From Evernia prunastri (lineage: Eukaryota; Ascomycota; Lecanoromycetes; Lecanorales; Parmeliaceae), in NCBI GenBank assembly GCA_003184365.1, contig NKYR01000003.1:62001-126000 (forward strand): a DNA stretch of 64,000 bases, written 5' to 3'. The stretch's first letter is position 1, and each line of letters starts with the position of its first letter. The translations under genes were made by a program, and so were the position numbers. Below, one piece after another: positions 1 through 10,951 of this stretch. Under the pieces are notes generated by a model that was not told the origin of the DNA, searched no databases, and saw nothing but the letters and a program-made list of their open reading frames with translations.

Positions 1-675
1 TCTCTTGCCACTTCTCACTCGAATCTACAGTCTCGCTTTCAGCAACAAAACCGCTCGCGGACGGCCACAGGTCGCCTCCTCCTCATAGCCTCCTATATAT
101 TCTCTGTTTTCTGCCTCTATCGGATCCTGACCACTACGCTGACTGCCATCCGACGTGCCCTAAGCGCACATCACTACTCCTCGCAAGGTTTCAGGTCCTC
201 TGACCCCGTCGACAACATACTTGCCTTGTTAGCTAAGCATTACGATCCTCACTTGGACCAAGCCGTTTGGGCCCGGCAGATATCCTTCCTCCTCTCCGGC
301 CTCATCCTCTTTGGCTCTTTGTCCTCAGTCATGCAGACCTTTCATCTGTTCGCGCGTTTTTTCCCGAGCTTGTTAAAAACGATTCAGGCCAATCTTGCAT
401 TGGTGGTCGCGCAGGTGTCCGCTACGTACGTTATCAGTGCAGCATTGATGCTAAGAGGGATGATGCCAGGGACCGTGCTTGGCGAGGGTTTAGGTGCTCT
501 AGGAAGCAAAGACGGTGTGGCGTGGATCGATGGTTGGTTTGAAAGATGGTTCCTTAGTGGAGTCATCATCACTGTGGTAGGAATATGGGTGGGTAGGAAA
601 ATTGGAAGTAGTGATTGGGATGAGGATGAGTACGATGATGGGGCTGAATTAGAGGGAGGAAAGAGGTCACGGTAG
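1..675 (+). CDS. Golgi pH regulator / ABA-GPCR-like membrane protein, C-terminal part
   Basis: The open frame enters at the left edge and stops at 673-675, so only about 224 C-terminal residues are present. It contains a membrane segment near LLLIASYIFSVFCLYRIL, then ARQISFLLSGLILFGSLSSV, a segment running through LALVVAQVSATYVISAALML, and a last one around FLSGVIITVVGIWVGRKIG, followed by an acidic tail. This arrangement and the QISFLLSG motif match the C-terminal domain of the GPHR/GTG family (annotated in fungi as abscisic-acid G-protein-coupled-receptor-like), multi-pass anion-channel-like proteins of the Golgi. The family link is by recognition of conserved segments. The first ATG or introns lie outside the window. 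The gene ends tail-to-tail with the copper chaperone gene. Confidence 0.8.
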   Translation, partial: SLATSHSNLQSRFQQQNRSRTATGRLLLIASYIFSVFCLYRILTTTLTAIRRALSAHHYSSQGFRSSDPVDNILALLAKHYDPHLDQAVWARQISFLLSGLILFGSLSSVMQTFHLFARFFPSLLKTIQANLALVVAQVSATYVISAALMLRGMMPGTVLGEGLGALGSKDGVAWIDGWFERWFLSGVIITVVGIWVGRKIGSSDWDEDEYDDGAELEGGKRSR

Positions 676-982
676 TATTTTATGATTGTACGGCATAAAG
701 GACCATCTAAATTCTGTATGGATGGTACCCCCTGGCAACGTAAGCTTCCTTGGCGATCATCGAGCAACTGCATAAGTGATGGGACGCACAAGTGCTTTAC
801 CTGCGGGCAAAGTGCCCAGAGGACTACCACGAAATAATATGACTGAATGATAATCTGTGCCGGTTACTTGCTCCAAAACGGAGCAAAAGTGGGAATGTTC
901 CTAGCCCTTAGATTGCTGAATTTCTTACAGCTTGACCTGCTCTGACGCAGGTTCGACTCTTGGCTTCGTTCAGAGTATCCAA
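676..982. other. Tail-to-tail intergenic region
   Basis: Short spacer between the convergent GPHR-like and CCS1 genes. It should hold both 3' untranslated regions. I see no further gene. Confidence 0.5.
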
Positions 983-1819
983 CTATAACATTCCCCTCGC
1001 AACCATTTCTTCCCTCTCTTCCCACACCGTCTTCCCGCTGCATCCACAGACCACTTTCTCGTTCTCCCACACTCCAGCACTCCGAGCAACCACACCGACG
1101 ACCAACCCATCCCCTCCTTCCTTCTCCTCCCCCAACCTTTCGACCACAAGCCCCCTTCCCACCATTTCCCAAACTCGCCAACCTACCTCCCCGACCAGCG
1201 ACCCCCTCCCGCTCTCATCCACTTCCAACTTGCCTAATTCGCCCGTCTTGTCTCCCTCTAGGCCCGTAAACACGCCGCCCATGCTCCCAGGAACATTTGA
1301 GATGTCACCATTCTGCCGTATACTCGCATTATAACCTCCTTCCGGCAGGCCAGTGAGTGTCATATCCAGTAGCGTTATTCGATCGGATACTTCGATCAAG
1401 CGCGCCAGGCCTCGGACTGGCGAGGCTTCAGGCACAGCCGGCGCAGTTGACGGAGGTGGGGTTTCGAGAATGCACACTGCGGCGCTATTCGCCTTGCCAG
1501 AACCACGAAGGATGGCCGTTCGGCCAGTATCTTGGATCGTGGCTATTATAGCTGAGGGGGCCGTAGTGGACGTTGTGGTTAGGAGTTGCTTCGGGAGGGA
1601 AAAATCTGTTTCTTGTATGCCCGGGACTTTAGACAAGGCGCCTCTTATATCTCTAATGCAGCCATCGCAGTGCATGGGGACGGAGAAGGTAGCTTGGTAG
1701 GCGGGCAGCATCTTTTCTCTCTTGGTGAAGGGCGACGGGGCGAGGGTGTAGTAAAGGGCTCCGGTTGACAGGCAGGCGACGCTCGTGTAGACAGTTCGTT
1801 TCAGAAGCAAATTTCTCAT
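983..1819 (-). CDS. CCS1: Copper chaperone for superoxide dismutase
   Basis: Intronless frame of 278 residues. Domain I is an Atx1-like HMA fold with the copper site MHCDGC (M-x-C-x-x-C) at residues 49-54. Domain II (about 100-235) is SOD1-like but lacks a full set of active-site histidines, as expected for a chaperone. Near the C-terminus is CGC, the C-x-C of domain III used to hand copper to SOD1 and form its disulfide. Known family role: loading copper into Cu/Zn superoxide dismutase in cytosol and mitochondrial intermembrane space. The start is uncertain: ATG at 1819 gives a 36-residue N-terminal extension with a hydrophobic segment (YTSVACLSTGALYYTLA) that could be a mitochondrial signal, while ATG at 1711 (MLPAYQATFSVP) gives the usual family length. 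Transcribed divergently from MRPL23. Confidence 0.88.
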   Translation of the reverse strand: MRNLLLKRTVYTSVACLSTGALYYTLAPSPFTKREKMLPAYQATFSVPMHCDGCIRDIRGALSKVPGIQETDFSLPKQLLTTTSTTAPSAIIATIQDTGRTAILRGSGKANSAAVCILETPPPSTAPAVPEASPVRGLARLIEVSDRITLLDMTLTGLPEGGYNASIRQNGDISNVPGSMGGVFTGLEGDKTGELGKLEVDESGRGSLVGEVGWRVWEMVGRGLVVERLGEEKEGGDGLVVGVVARSAGVWENEKVVCGCSGKTVWEEREEMVARGML

Positions 1820-2197
1820 AATACTCGAGCCTTAAGGCGGAGACCAGGAAAGGGTGAGCCGAACTGCATTGAAAAGGAAAGGGAGCTTCATGGCGGCGGT
1901 GGTGCGGAGTGTAGAAAAAGGATTTGAAATCGAATTAGAGCAAGCATCCATTAGAGCCGGCTCCTCGACTCGTTCAACCATTACGACCTCACAAACTTAG
2001 GTCCACGAACTCCATCATTGCCAAGCCCCTTTAGACTTTCAAGCAAAGATTCAAACTAGGTCATCTCAGGGTACATGATCTAATTGTATGAGCACTGGCG
2101 ATTTCTATACTGTCCGAGTGCCACTTGCACTTTGCGCTCAACGCCCGAGACCTAGCAGCCAGGCTCCTCGATGCACAGGTGACCTGGGAAACCCAAA
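1820..2197. promoter_or_regulatory. Shared upstream region of CCS1 and MRPL23
   Basis: 378 bp separate the two divergent start codons, so it must hold both promoters. No clear TATA box or known operator was recognised; a bidirectional promoter is inferred only from gene orientation. Confidence 0.4.
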
Positions 2198-2670
2198 ATG
2201 TCGCAGACCATAGGCAAGGCATGTACACCCTATCCTCCTTTCCTCCTTCGCTGACTTATCTCTCCCACCAGACGCGCCTGGCCTACTCCCGAGCGTGGCA
2301 CCACGTCTCCCTCTCCACCCCCACTACGCCTCCGCTTGGTCGCCTTGCCTCCCAAATCGCCATCATCCTCATGGGCAAGCATAAACCGATCTGGGACCCG
2401 TCGACAGACTGCGGAGATTACGTTGTGGCCACTGGCTGTACGGATGTGTATGCTACGGGGAGGAAGATGCAACAGAAGCTATACTACAAGCAGACCACGA
2501 GGCCTGGGGCGCTAAAGTCGCTGAACATGGAGGGTATGCTGAGGAAGTGGGGAGGAGGGGAGATTTTGAAGAGGGCGGTCAGTGGGATGTTGCCGAAGAA
2601 TAAGCTGAGGAAGCCAAGGTTGGAGAGGTTGAAGGGTTTGTTCGATTTCTTTGGTAGATGGAATGGATAA
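2198..2670 (+). CDS. MRPL23: Mitochondrial large-subunit ribosomal protein uL13m
   Basis: Two exons, 2198-2218 and 2272-2670, encode about 139 residues starting MSQTIGK-TRLAYSRAWHHV, the usual fungal start of mitochondrial L13. The body carries the family hallmarks GRLASQIAIILMGKHKPIWDP, then GDYVVATG, and KSLNMEGMLRKWGGGEILKRAVSGMLPKN in separate stretches. The role is structural, in the mitochondrial 54S ribosomal subunit. The 53-nt intron (2219-2271) starts with GCATGT and ends CACCAG, with GCTGAC as a likely branch point. No GT donor keeps the frame, so this appears to be a GC-AG intron. An unspliced frame also runs upstream to 2125 but lacks family similarity. Divergent from CCS1. Confidence 0.9.
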
Positions 2671-3004
2671 TGACATGCTAACATCTATTATTCTCTAAGT
2701 TTTTGAAGGAGCAGCACATCCATACAAGGAGAACCTTATCAAATTCGATGGGCGAATACGAAGAAAAGACCCAGAAGTGAAGACGGAGATGTTAAAGAGG
2801 AAATCGATATAGCAGACCAGAACGGGGGCTTGTATTGGAAAAGCATCATCTGTCGTTGCTGGAATTGGAGCTCTCTGTACATACGATCTACCGAGAATGT
2901 GTGCTGATACCCATCCATTTCGCCAACTATGTTACAGCTCTCCGTGTTGCTATCCAGTGATACCCTACGATTCCTGGCCCTGACATGAAATTGTCTGAAG
3001 TAGT
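2671..3004. other. Tail-to-tail intergenic region
   Basis: Spacer between the convergent MRPL23 and urate oxidase genes. I searched it on the minus strand for a further uricase exon ending in a peroxisomal SKL-type tripeptide and saw none. No other feature is evident. Confidence 0.4.
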
Positions 3005-3992
3005 CTACCTCGTGACGGTACACTGGATAAGGCCGTTGGGATCAGATTGAGGTGCGTATACTTCAGCGTCTTTGCCAGTGTTCTTCAGGCCCTTGTGCCA
3101 GCTCAGGTCTCGTGCAGAGTCAGCAAAACATTCTAGAAAGCAGATGGAACGATGACTGACCTATTTCAAAGTAGTGCTTGTTCGGAAGGGAGTAGTCTAC
3201 GGCTTTGACTTCGGGCACAGCATCCAGAATTTGCTCACACATCTTATACAAGGTATTCTGGACGCTCGGACTGCTCTCCTTTGCGAACGTCTCGAGGGTA
3301 ATTGTTCGAGCGGACTCCCAAGCCTTGTCAAACTTGGGAACTGCAGACTGCACCTCTTGGACGCTGCTGAACGTATTCCAGGCCCATCCGCAGTCGACCT
3401 CGGTGCTCAAGATTCGGTCGTAAACGTCTGGCAGGGTGGTGTACTCATCCCTATAAAAGTTGTGGAACGCGGACCCGGTACTTTTGAGCACCAAAAGTCC
3501 CGCAATGGCAGAGCGGATACTGATACCTTTGCCTTCGTCCGCAATCGCCTCGACATCCCTGGTCTCGGAGCCATCACGAAAGAAAGAGTGCGGGTGAGGC
3601 TCGCCACCTACGGTCATTCGAGTCCATCGGTGCGTGACAACCTTGGCCCGGGCGGAATGGATATGCTTGTACTTCTCCACGAAATGGGAAGCCACAATTG
3701 CACCGAACAGTTCAGGCGGCGTGACAGGATGCTGCTTGGCCATGATGTAGACGGTATTCTTCATGGTATCTGTGGCTACGACAACGCTGTTGTCCGCTTT
3801 TGTATATCTATACGCTCTCAGTCAAAAGTCATCTACAACATATCCAGATACTTACGAGGTCTCGATGTCTCCTTTGAGGAGCACGCACACTGTCATCTCT
3901 ACCACCGTCTGGACCCCAGTCTTTTCATCCTTATGGACTTTGTAGACTCGAATGTTGTCTTTGCCATACTCTGCTGCGGAAACTTGAGGCAT
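3005..3992 (-). CDS. uaZ: Urate oxidase (uricase)
   Basis: Three exons, 3856-3992, 3161-3807 and 3005-3108 (introns of 48 and 52 nt, both GT-AG), give 295 residues. Family: cofactor-free oxidase converting urate to 5-hydroxyisourate in purine breakdown, normally peroxisomal. Visible active-site elements: Lys in YGKDNIRV, Thr in VVVATDT, HRWTRM, the Arg of SARTITLETF, Gln in SPSVQNTLYKM, and Asn/His in LPNKHYFEI. T-fold signatures NTVYIMAKQHPVTPPELFG and FYRDEYTTLPDVYDRILSTE are well kept. The last exon reads DLSWHKGL, then APQSDPNGLIQCTVTR and a stop. Oddity: the protein ends without the SKL-like peroxisomal signal known in Aspergillus uricase; a further exon is possible but I could not find one. 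Confidence 0.93.
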
Positions 3993-5056
3993 GATTCCTT
4001 TCGGAAGGGGGGCTGTTTACGAGAGGTAAGAAATGTATCAGATTCTTGATATTTGGGAAGAGTTGGGAATTGCTTTTGATTTTTGAACCCTTGATTCTTC
4101 CTATCTCTAAGTTGGGAATGGGGAAGTTGCTGGGATATATGTACTTTCTTTATCAAAAAAGTCTTTCGAGTTCGATCTATGGAGCTGCCCGGGGCGGAAG
4201 GTTGCAGCACGGCGAACTCCGATATCTGGGATGCAGCAGTGAATTATCTATCCTATCAACTTATCAATTGGATTTCGCTACAGACAGCACTAGCAAGATG
4301 TGACGAAACGTAATGGCTGATGAGAGAAGTGCAGAAGCTTTGGCCTGCTCGTGGAATCGCTTATCGATCGATACTCTACTGCGGGGGAGAAATATGTGTA
4401 GCAAGATATCCTGGACGCCAAGACTGAGGTACCTAGAGTACCTAAGTAATAATACGCCCGAGAGGCCAAAACCTCAGATGATGCCCCGACTCTGCTTGAC
4501 AAGTTGACCAAATAACTCATGGCCTTAATTATTGCGCCTATCAGGTCCCTCGGCCCCAGTAAGAGATCCCTATAGTCCAATGCAAGAACTTACTTCAATT
4601 CTACTTGAGTGTCCAACGCTAGGTAAGGTAGGTAAGCTCGTAAGGTAATCTTAAGATACAAAGGCTGTCACGTTGTCTTTCGAGGATACTTTAGGGTTAG
4701 GGCTGCTACTAGTGCCCGGAATTTCTCGTATCATAAAACTAAATTGAGCTTAGCCCGTCCTCTATTTAGGGCGCTCGCGGTCTCAATATCCCAGAGCTTC
4801 AAAAGTTGCTTCCCCCGCAATCCAGCGCTGGAGTCACTTGATGTACCACCGGTACCATTGCTTCGCCGACAGAGCGCCAGAACACATTCTTTGAGTCCTA
4901 GATTGGCGCAAAACTGGAGTCCACTAACACTGTTCACTCATTGTGGGTTTCCAACTCTATCCGCACAGCTGGCTGACCCAATGGACTTGTCTCTTGGGGA
5001 AAACACGTTGGTACACTGGAGTCTGATTCCAACAGAGTCCCCGTGATTGGGATGTA
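3993..5056. other. Intergenic region between urate oxidase and RICTOR starts
   Basis: About 1.06 kb between divergent genes, so it contains both promoters. It holds short repeated motifs of the TACCTA / GGTAAGGTAGGTAAG type at about 4425-4660. A 100-codon open frame (4744-5046) resembles no family I know and probably lies in the RICTOR leader. TATA or operator sites were not identified. Confidence 0.4.
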
Positions 5057-8000
5057 ATGAGCCAATTCACTGGGCCGGCCTCCTCGGTGACGCCAACACA
5101 AAATAACATCTTCAGACATGGCCGTTCACTTTCCCACCAGTGTCCGGCTGAGACATATGGTGCAAGAGAAGGAATACATGCCCCATCAAGGGAAGGTCAA
5201 GACGCTCGATCCCTTGCCAATGCGCTTGTATTTGGGCCCCGGGGCGCCTCTCTTGCGCCGTCCGGTCAGCCTCCCGGTAGCTTTAGTTCCGATCTGAAGA
5301 CCGTGTCAACACCTCGAGCTGGTACTCCGAGAGCAGATCTAGGTGGTACTACCGGCGGTGACTACTTTACAGCGGATGGAGCGATCTCCTCTGAACAGCG
5401 TCAACTTGAATTACGAGACAAGATCAATAAGGAAACAAAAATAAAGATCGGATCAGAGAACTTGTTGGAGGCCTTGATATCCAAAAATGCCAAGCAGACA
5501 AAGGACCAAAGGCAGAAAGTGGAATCTGAGCTGACTTCATCTAATCGGACGCTTCAAGAGCTTAACTTCCAGCTGGAAAATGAGATTGAGCGTGGGAAAC
5601 GTCCGGCTACGCCAGGTAGAGAACGCCTTTCTGGCCTCTTCCAAGGAAGTCCTCTCAAATCGCCCATTAGGGATGAAAGACTATCACAGGACCACTTTTC
5701 ATTGGTTGAACAGGAATCAGAGTCCCCGACATTCATTCTCGCTGAGATTCTTCAGGCTTTGGAGTCAGAGGGCATGCAGCCTGACTACTACGTTGATCGA
5801 GCTAACAGCCTGGTCGAGCTGTTCAAGAGGTACCCGACTCTAAAGTATGACCTTGCCTGGCCTATTTTTGGCCTAAGAGTCCAAACTATGCTTCTTAGTG
5901 AAAGTCGAGAGGTCGTTGCCGCAGGGTACCGAGTCACGAGACACGCGATTGCGGATCGGAAATCTTTGCAGACAATCCGTAGCCTGAACACCGACAGTCT
6001 TGTGATCTTATCGCTAATCAAAGAAAGCAAAGCGAGCATTGAAAGAGAGCAGGCTCTCAAATTTGTTCGAGCATTCCTGGACGTCAAAGACGGCATAATG
6101 GAACTTTCGAATGCAGTCATCCGCACAATTGTATCTATTGCGGAGCACCATGAAGATCGCCTCCGAAACATAAGTCTTTTGACAATATCCGAGATTCTTG
6201 TCCGAGATCCGGCAATCATTGTCACCGCTGGAGGAATTGCGCCGCTCGCTGATGCTCTTGTGGAAGGGTCATATCACGGATCGGAAAGCTTGGCCATGAA
6301 TTTCCTACATTTGCTGGACAAGCCACAGCGAAGGGGCTACCTACCATCCGGTCACGAGCTGGACTCCGCATTTACGCCTTTTACAGATCCTCTCACCGTC
6401 CATGGTCATGAGGAAAAGCTGAAGTCAAGCGCAAAGTTGCTGGCCGCCATTTTGAAAACATGGCCAGGGCTCTTTACAGCCGTCAATAATGACTTTTCTG
6501 CTATCAAGTCTTTGTTGCAGTCGTTGCAGTACCCTGTGCCGATAGCTAGAGATCTGATTCTAGACCTTCTCTTCGACGTCTTACACATACAACCTCCTTC
6601 CTGGACTTCGTCTTTTCTGGCAGGCCGCCGATTGACCACCTATGGTCGCGTAGCCAATTTGAAAGCAGACACTACAGAGGTACACTTCAACGCCGACCTT
6701 GAGGAAGGGAGCAGCTTCAGCCTTATAGACCACTTTACGGCTTTGCTTCTTGCCGTTCTCATCCAATGTGGCCTAGTAGCGGTAACAATCACAATTCCGA
6801 TTGTAAGGGTTCTCGCGACTGATATATATCCTAGGCTCTATCTGGCCTTATCGAAGATACCGATGACTCCATGCTGAGGAGAAAGGCTACTTTACTTCTG
6901 AGCGAGGTCTTGAAGCTTGCGGACCGCTGCTTGCCCAGTACTGTCAGTGCTAACCTACAGGCGCTACCGGGACTACTCGAAGAGTCGGTTCGAGAAGTAG
7001 AACAGGAGGTTTCGATATCTAGCGGGATGATTTATCAGATGGACAGTGTCAACCGTACTTTGCAGCGCTCCGGTCTTGCAACCAAAGCGCAGCAATCGGC
7101 CACCGCTGCTAGGCAAGAGGATCTGAACAGCTCCTCTCGACCTTCCGAGCCTACCCAAAGCAAATTGTCCGTAGACATAGATGAGCTTCAATTTCGGTCT
7201 CTCCTGTTGGAAACGCAGGTCCTCACAACAGCCAATTATCTGAAATGGAAGTGGGACCTCATCAATGATCTCATCGAAGGGCCGCTGCTAAATCCCAAGC
7301 GTCTCGAAGAGTCGATCAAGGCGAGCAGATTCATGAAGCGACTGATTGCGTTCTTCCGACCATTCAAGTACAAATTCTCTGATGCGCGCAACACAAAGCC
7401 AAACCAGCGTTACGTACGCACTGGATGTGCCTTAATGAAGACACTTCTACAGAACCAAGAAGGAATCACTTATCTAACAGACAGTAAGTTGCTAAGACAA
7501 TTGGCCGAGTGTCTTGCCCAGCTCGATAGGACCAGCGGCTTAACGGCAACGCAACCCCTGTTCTCCCCCTACCGAGTTTCGGAAACTTTGGCCGGAGGGT
7601 ATTTCGCACTCTTGGGTGCTTTGAGTAGTGATCCCAAAGGACTCCAGATGATTGAACGCTGGCGTATGGTCAACATGTTCTATCATATCATGGAATTAGA
7701 CGAACGAGATGATCTCGTACGCATTCTCCTTAGCAACATGGACTTTTCTTTGGATAGCCATCTCCGAGTCATATTGTCCAAGGCGTTGACTTCTTGCCCG
7801 AAAAGCGTCCGCATCTATTCCACTAAGTTATTACGGAAGTACGCAACCTCCTCAACACTAGGAGCTAGTCAAGGAATGAGTCAGAGAAGTTGCGAGTGGG
7901 CCATCCGCCTCTTGGTCACGCAGCTCTATGATCCGGAAGTGCAGGTGTGTGAAATTGCGGTACAGATATTGGAAGAGGTCTGCAACCAAAGGCTACAGCT

Positions 8001-9162
8001 TGAGTACGTCGTCAGGTGCCGTCCAGCTTTGGACCATCTTGGCGCCATCGGTGCTCCTTTACTGCTTCGGTGAGTTGCACCCTCCTATCATAAGTTCGGC
8101 GACTAAGATATCAGCTTTTTATCTACATCACTTGGGTATCAGTACCTTGACGGCCTTGATTACATCACTCAAGAAATGGACGACTGGTTTCTTGTGAGTT
8201 GGCCAGCACTTCTTGACTACCTGCAAATGTTGACATCTTGACAGGGCCGAAATGATGCCTATGTTACCTTGGTGGAAGCCTCACTATCTCGTGCATTAAT
8301 GGTGTTCCCAGAGCAACCCAAGTCTAGCACTGACGACCAATTAAGAAGTCAAGAATACGGGGTTGTTCCTCCGCATTTCTACCGAGAGCTTACGAGGACG
8401 GTTGAGGGTTGTCAGCTTTTGCGAGACTCGGGACATTTCGATGCTTTCGTTGCGAATATCCGAGATAAGTGGGCCGAGCATGAGGATTCGGAGACCATGC
8501 TCAAGCTCAAAGGGTCGCTGTGGGCTGTCGGCAATGTTGCATCTATGGAACTGGGAGCATCATTCCTGGAAGAGACGGACGTTGTGGGATGGGTAGTGAA
8601 GATTGCAACGTCTTCGGAAGTCATGACGATAAGAGGCACAGCTTTCTTCGTCTTGGGCTTGATTTCGCGCAGTCTACACGGAATGGAGATTCTCACAGAG
8701 CATAATTGGACTGCCGCAACAGACCATCTCGGCCGTTCACTCGGATATTGCTTGCCACCGTACCTGCAGGCTCTCTTCTCGATCAAGTCTTCAGATGGAT
8801 TCCGACGACCAGATCCAATGCCACCATCATTGAGACGGAAGCAAACCAAGATGCTCGATGAAGACCCCATGCAAGCTCGCATTCTCAGTCTAGCGGCGGA
8901 CCTAGGCAACACAGTGCTTACCAAGAGAGCGGCGAGCGATCTCTTCGGTATCAAAACCAAGACGCCGGAGCCATTTGCGTCGGTAGCGCTTTTTCAGAAG
9001 ATCATGCTCATCCTTGAAAAGCACAATTTTCGGCTTCCCGTGCGTCGCTTTTTGATTGATCTGTTTGACAAAACAATCATGAGGCGGATAGTGCTTGAGG
9101 ACGATTTGGGAAACGAGTACGACGAGGCTTGGGATACCGGGAATGTGTCGGGGCAACGTTGA
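5057..9162 (+). CDS. RICTOR / Pianissimo family subunit of TORC2
   Basis: Four exons, 5057-6781, 6835-8069, 8115-8193 and 8245-9162 (introns 53, 45 and 51 nt), encode about 1318 residues. Homologues are mammalian RICTOR, budding yeast Avo3/Tsc11 and fission yeast Ste20. Order of parts: low-complexity N-terminus; an HR1-like coiled coil with ELRDKINKETKIKIGSENLL (about 115-180); the RICTOR N domain (ILAEILQALESEGMQPDYYV onward); the middle domain (LLLETQVLTTANYLKWKWD); LGYQYLDGLDYITQEMDDWF across exon junctions; and the RICTOR V/phosphorylation region with KGSLWAVGNVASMELG and IRGTAFFVLGLISRS. As scaffold of TORC2 it is expected to control AGC kinases, actin and membrane stress. The first ATG after in-frame stops was chosen; a 5' exon cannot be excluded. 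Confidence 0.93.
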
Positions 9163-10178
9163 CGCGGTGTACGGTGAACGTGGTGGGCAGGCAGCTAGTC
9201 CGAGCGGGGTATAAAAGTAGAGGGGCGTGCATGTCCATTCGCATAGCGACGGTGTTAGTTGATTGGCGGGGCTGATACCCATGTCTTGTTACAAGTGTGT
9301 TCAACGAACGTATGTTGATGATCAATGGCAATCGATGAGGAGGCATTGGGTTTGGAGAAGTGTATCGGGAAAGGAGTGGAAGGGTAGGAAAGGTAGCTGG
9401 ATGCCAATTGTGCTGTCGAGAGCCTTCGAGAGCCTTTTATTAAGCATCTGTCTCTCTCTCTCTCTCTCCGTGACCCGGAATGTGTGGACCCTATGCAGAG
9501 AATGGCAAAAGTTGAGCTAGCCTAGATGTGCATGTATATATACATAAAAATATATATAGGTATGGGCATTTCTTTTGTGATTAAAAGGAGGCAGTTTAGT
9601 GGAATACCTAGTATTATACCTAGTATTGTAGTATTTAGTGGGATTGTGAGATTGTTATGACCGTGATGTACCATAGTGATGTATGCAGGGCATGCATAGT
9701 AAGTAGGAAGTACGGTACTTTATGAATGTGGTGCTTGGGACGGAGCAAGCTCCTTACCAATCAAATGTCACTCCGACCTCCAGCCTCCTTTTCTAGCCTC
9801 GTAGCGTGGGAGCGTGGGAGCGTGGAGAGAGAGTTGTGGCTTATACGCTAATGTTAGATAGGAAAGGTAGTGAATTCTATTAAATTCAAAAGTCGCCATG
9901 TAATGATGAATCCGCGTCATAGAAGAGTCCCTCGTTATCGATTGTTAAAGTAAGCCATCATTCGATACGAGATACGAGTACATTCACTACTATACATTTT
10001 ACATTTTCACTGCGTTTTCATTGCATTGACTCGACCATGAAATGTCCAGTAAAGAGACCAATCACCAAGTTGAAAACTGATTGATATGTTGGCATGATTT
10101 GCGGTAAATCATTCGACTTGGGAATCCCTTTTTGCTTTTGACAGAATTGGAAATTCAAGGGGGAAGAATATAAAATTC

Positions 10179-10220
10179 ATATGTATATGTATAAGTATAT
10201 GTATAAGTATATGTATATGC
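10179..10220. repeat. ATGTAT/AAGTAT microsatellite
   Basis: Alternating ATGTAT and AAGTAT units, AT-rich, in the intergenic space before the RING-LON gene. Simple-sequence DNA with no coding sense on either strand. Confidence 0.8.
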
Positions 10221-10444
10221 TAGAAAAGAAATGCGAGGAGTTCAATCCTTTGTCCAAAGGTATAGACACTATAAAGTTAAAGGAAAACAGGTAGAAAGGA
10301 AAGGGAAAGGGAAAATGGAAAGGTGGCCGTGATCCGAGAAGATAATGTCGTATGAACGACTTAAAATCCACCCCACTCCTCCCCCCCCATTTATCATCAT
10401 TTATTGGTGCATAATACAGAATACATAGGTTACCTATATAAAAA

Positions 10445-10453
10445 CTTACTTAC

Positions 10454-10484
<31 letters not shown>
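10445..10484. repeat. (CTTA)n microsatellite
   Basis: Near-perfect tetranucleotide repeat CTTA with one CCTTA variant. It resembles the TACCTA-like short motifs seen elsewhere in the window but is not a telomeric TTAGGG repeat. Confidence 0.85.
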
Positions 10485-10924
10485 CTGTACCTACCTATAT
10501 ACTTAGGTACACCTTCCTCGGTCTCTTATTATTACTTATAAGAACTTACTCTATTATTATTTTATCATTCAAATACTGTAGAGTAGGCATTGTCACTTCA
10601 TTGCCTTTTTTTATTATATTTTATATTTTATATCATTTTTTTATCATTATTATTCACAAATACTCCCCCCGGCTTCTACTTGTCTCCATCCTGTTCAATC
10701 TACCTACCTATTTACCTACTTTGACCCATCGTCCATCCTTCATCATTGCACTCGCTACTGCCACTTTGACATTGACACACCATATACACCTTACGTACTT
10801 TACCCCCCTCCCTCCCCCACCTCCCGGCCGTGGACAGTCTACCTACCGTCAGCAAGCCCTACCAAAGTCAGCCTGGTCTTACGGCGGCCTGCACTCCCTC
10901 CGCGCAATCCACCAACCCTCTCAC

Positions 10925-10951
10925 ATGGAGGAGACGGAACGGTATAGATGA
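10925..10951 (+). other. Possible upstream ORF overlapping the RING-LON start
   Basis: A nine-codon frame (M-E-E-T-E-R-Y-R-stop) ends in TGA that overlaps the first ATG of the long frame as ATGA. If the transcript starts upstream of it, translation of the main frame from 10948 would require reinitiation or leaky scanning; the next in-frame ATG (11044) would be another start. Seen in sequence only; no evidence of use. Confidence 0.35.

Larger units (their letters stand above)
9163..10947. other. Long intergenic region with simple repeats
   Basis: 1.8 kb between two plus-strand genes. It starts with the RICTOR 3' region (a TATAAAAG at about 9210, a TC tract at 9450-9468) and becomes AT-rich, with an ATGTAT repeat (10179-10220), a CTTA repeat (10445-10484) and, from about 10650, a pyrimidine-rich leader typical of fungal promoters. 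No convincing gene was found. Confidence 0.5.

Noticed and set aside
384..830. 148-codon minus-strand frame
   Set aside because: Overlaps the GPHR-like gene on the other strand and has no domain; a shadow frame.
9205..9216. TATAAAA box after RICTOR considered as a promoter
   Set aside because: No gene follows within a plausible distance; more likely in the RICTOR 3' region.
10445..10484. CTTA array considered as a telomere-like repeat
   Set aside because: Fungal telomeres are usually TTAGGG; this is a short tetranucleotide microsatellite.
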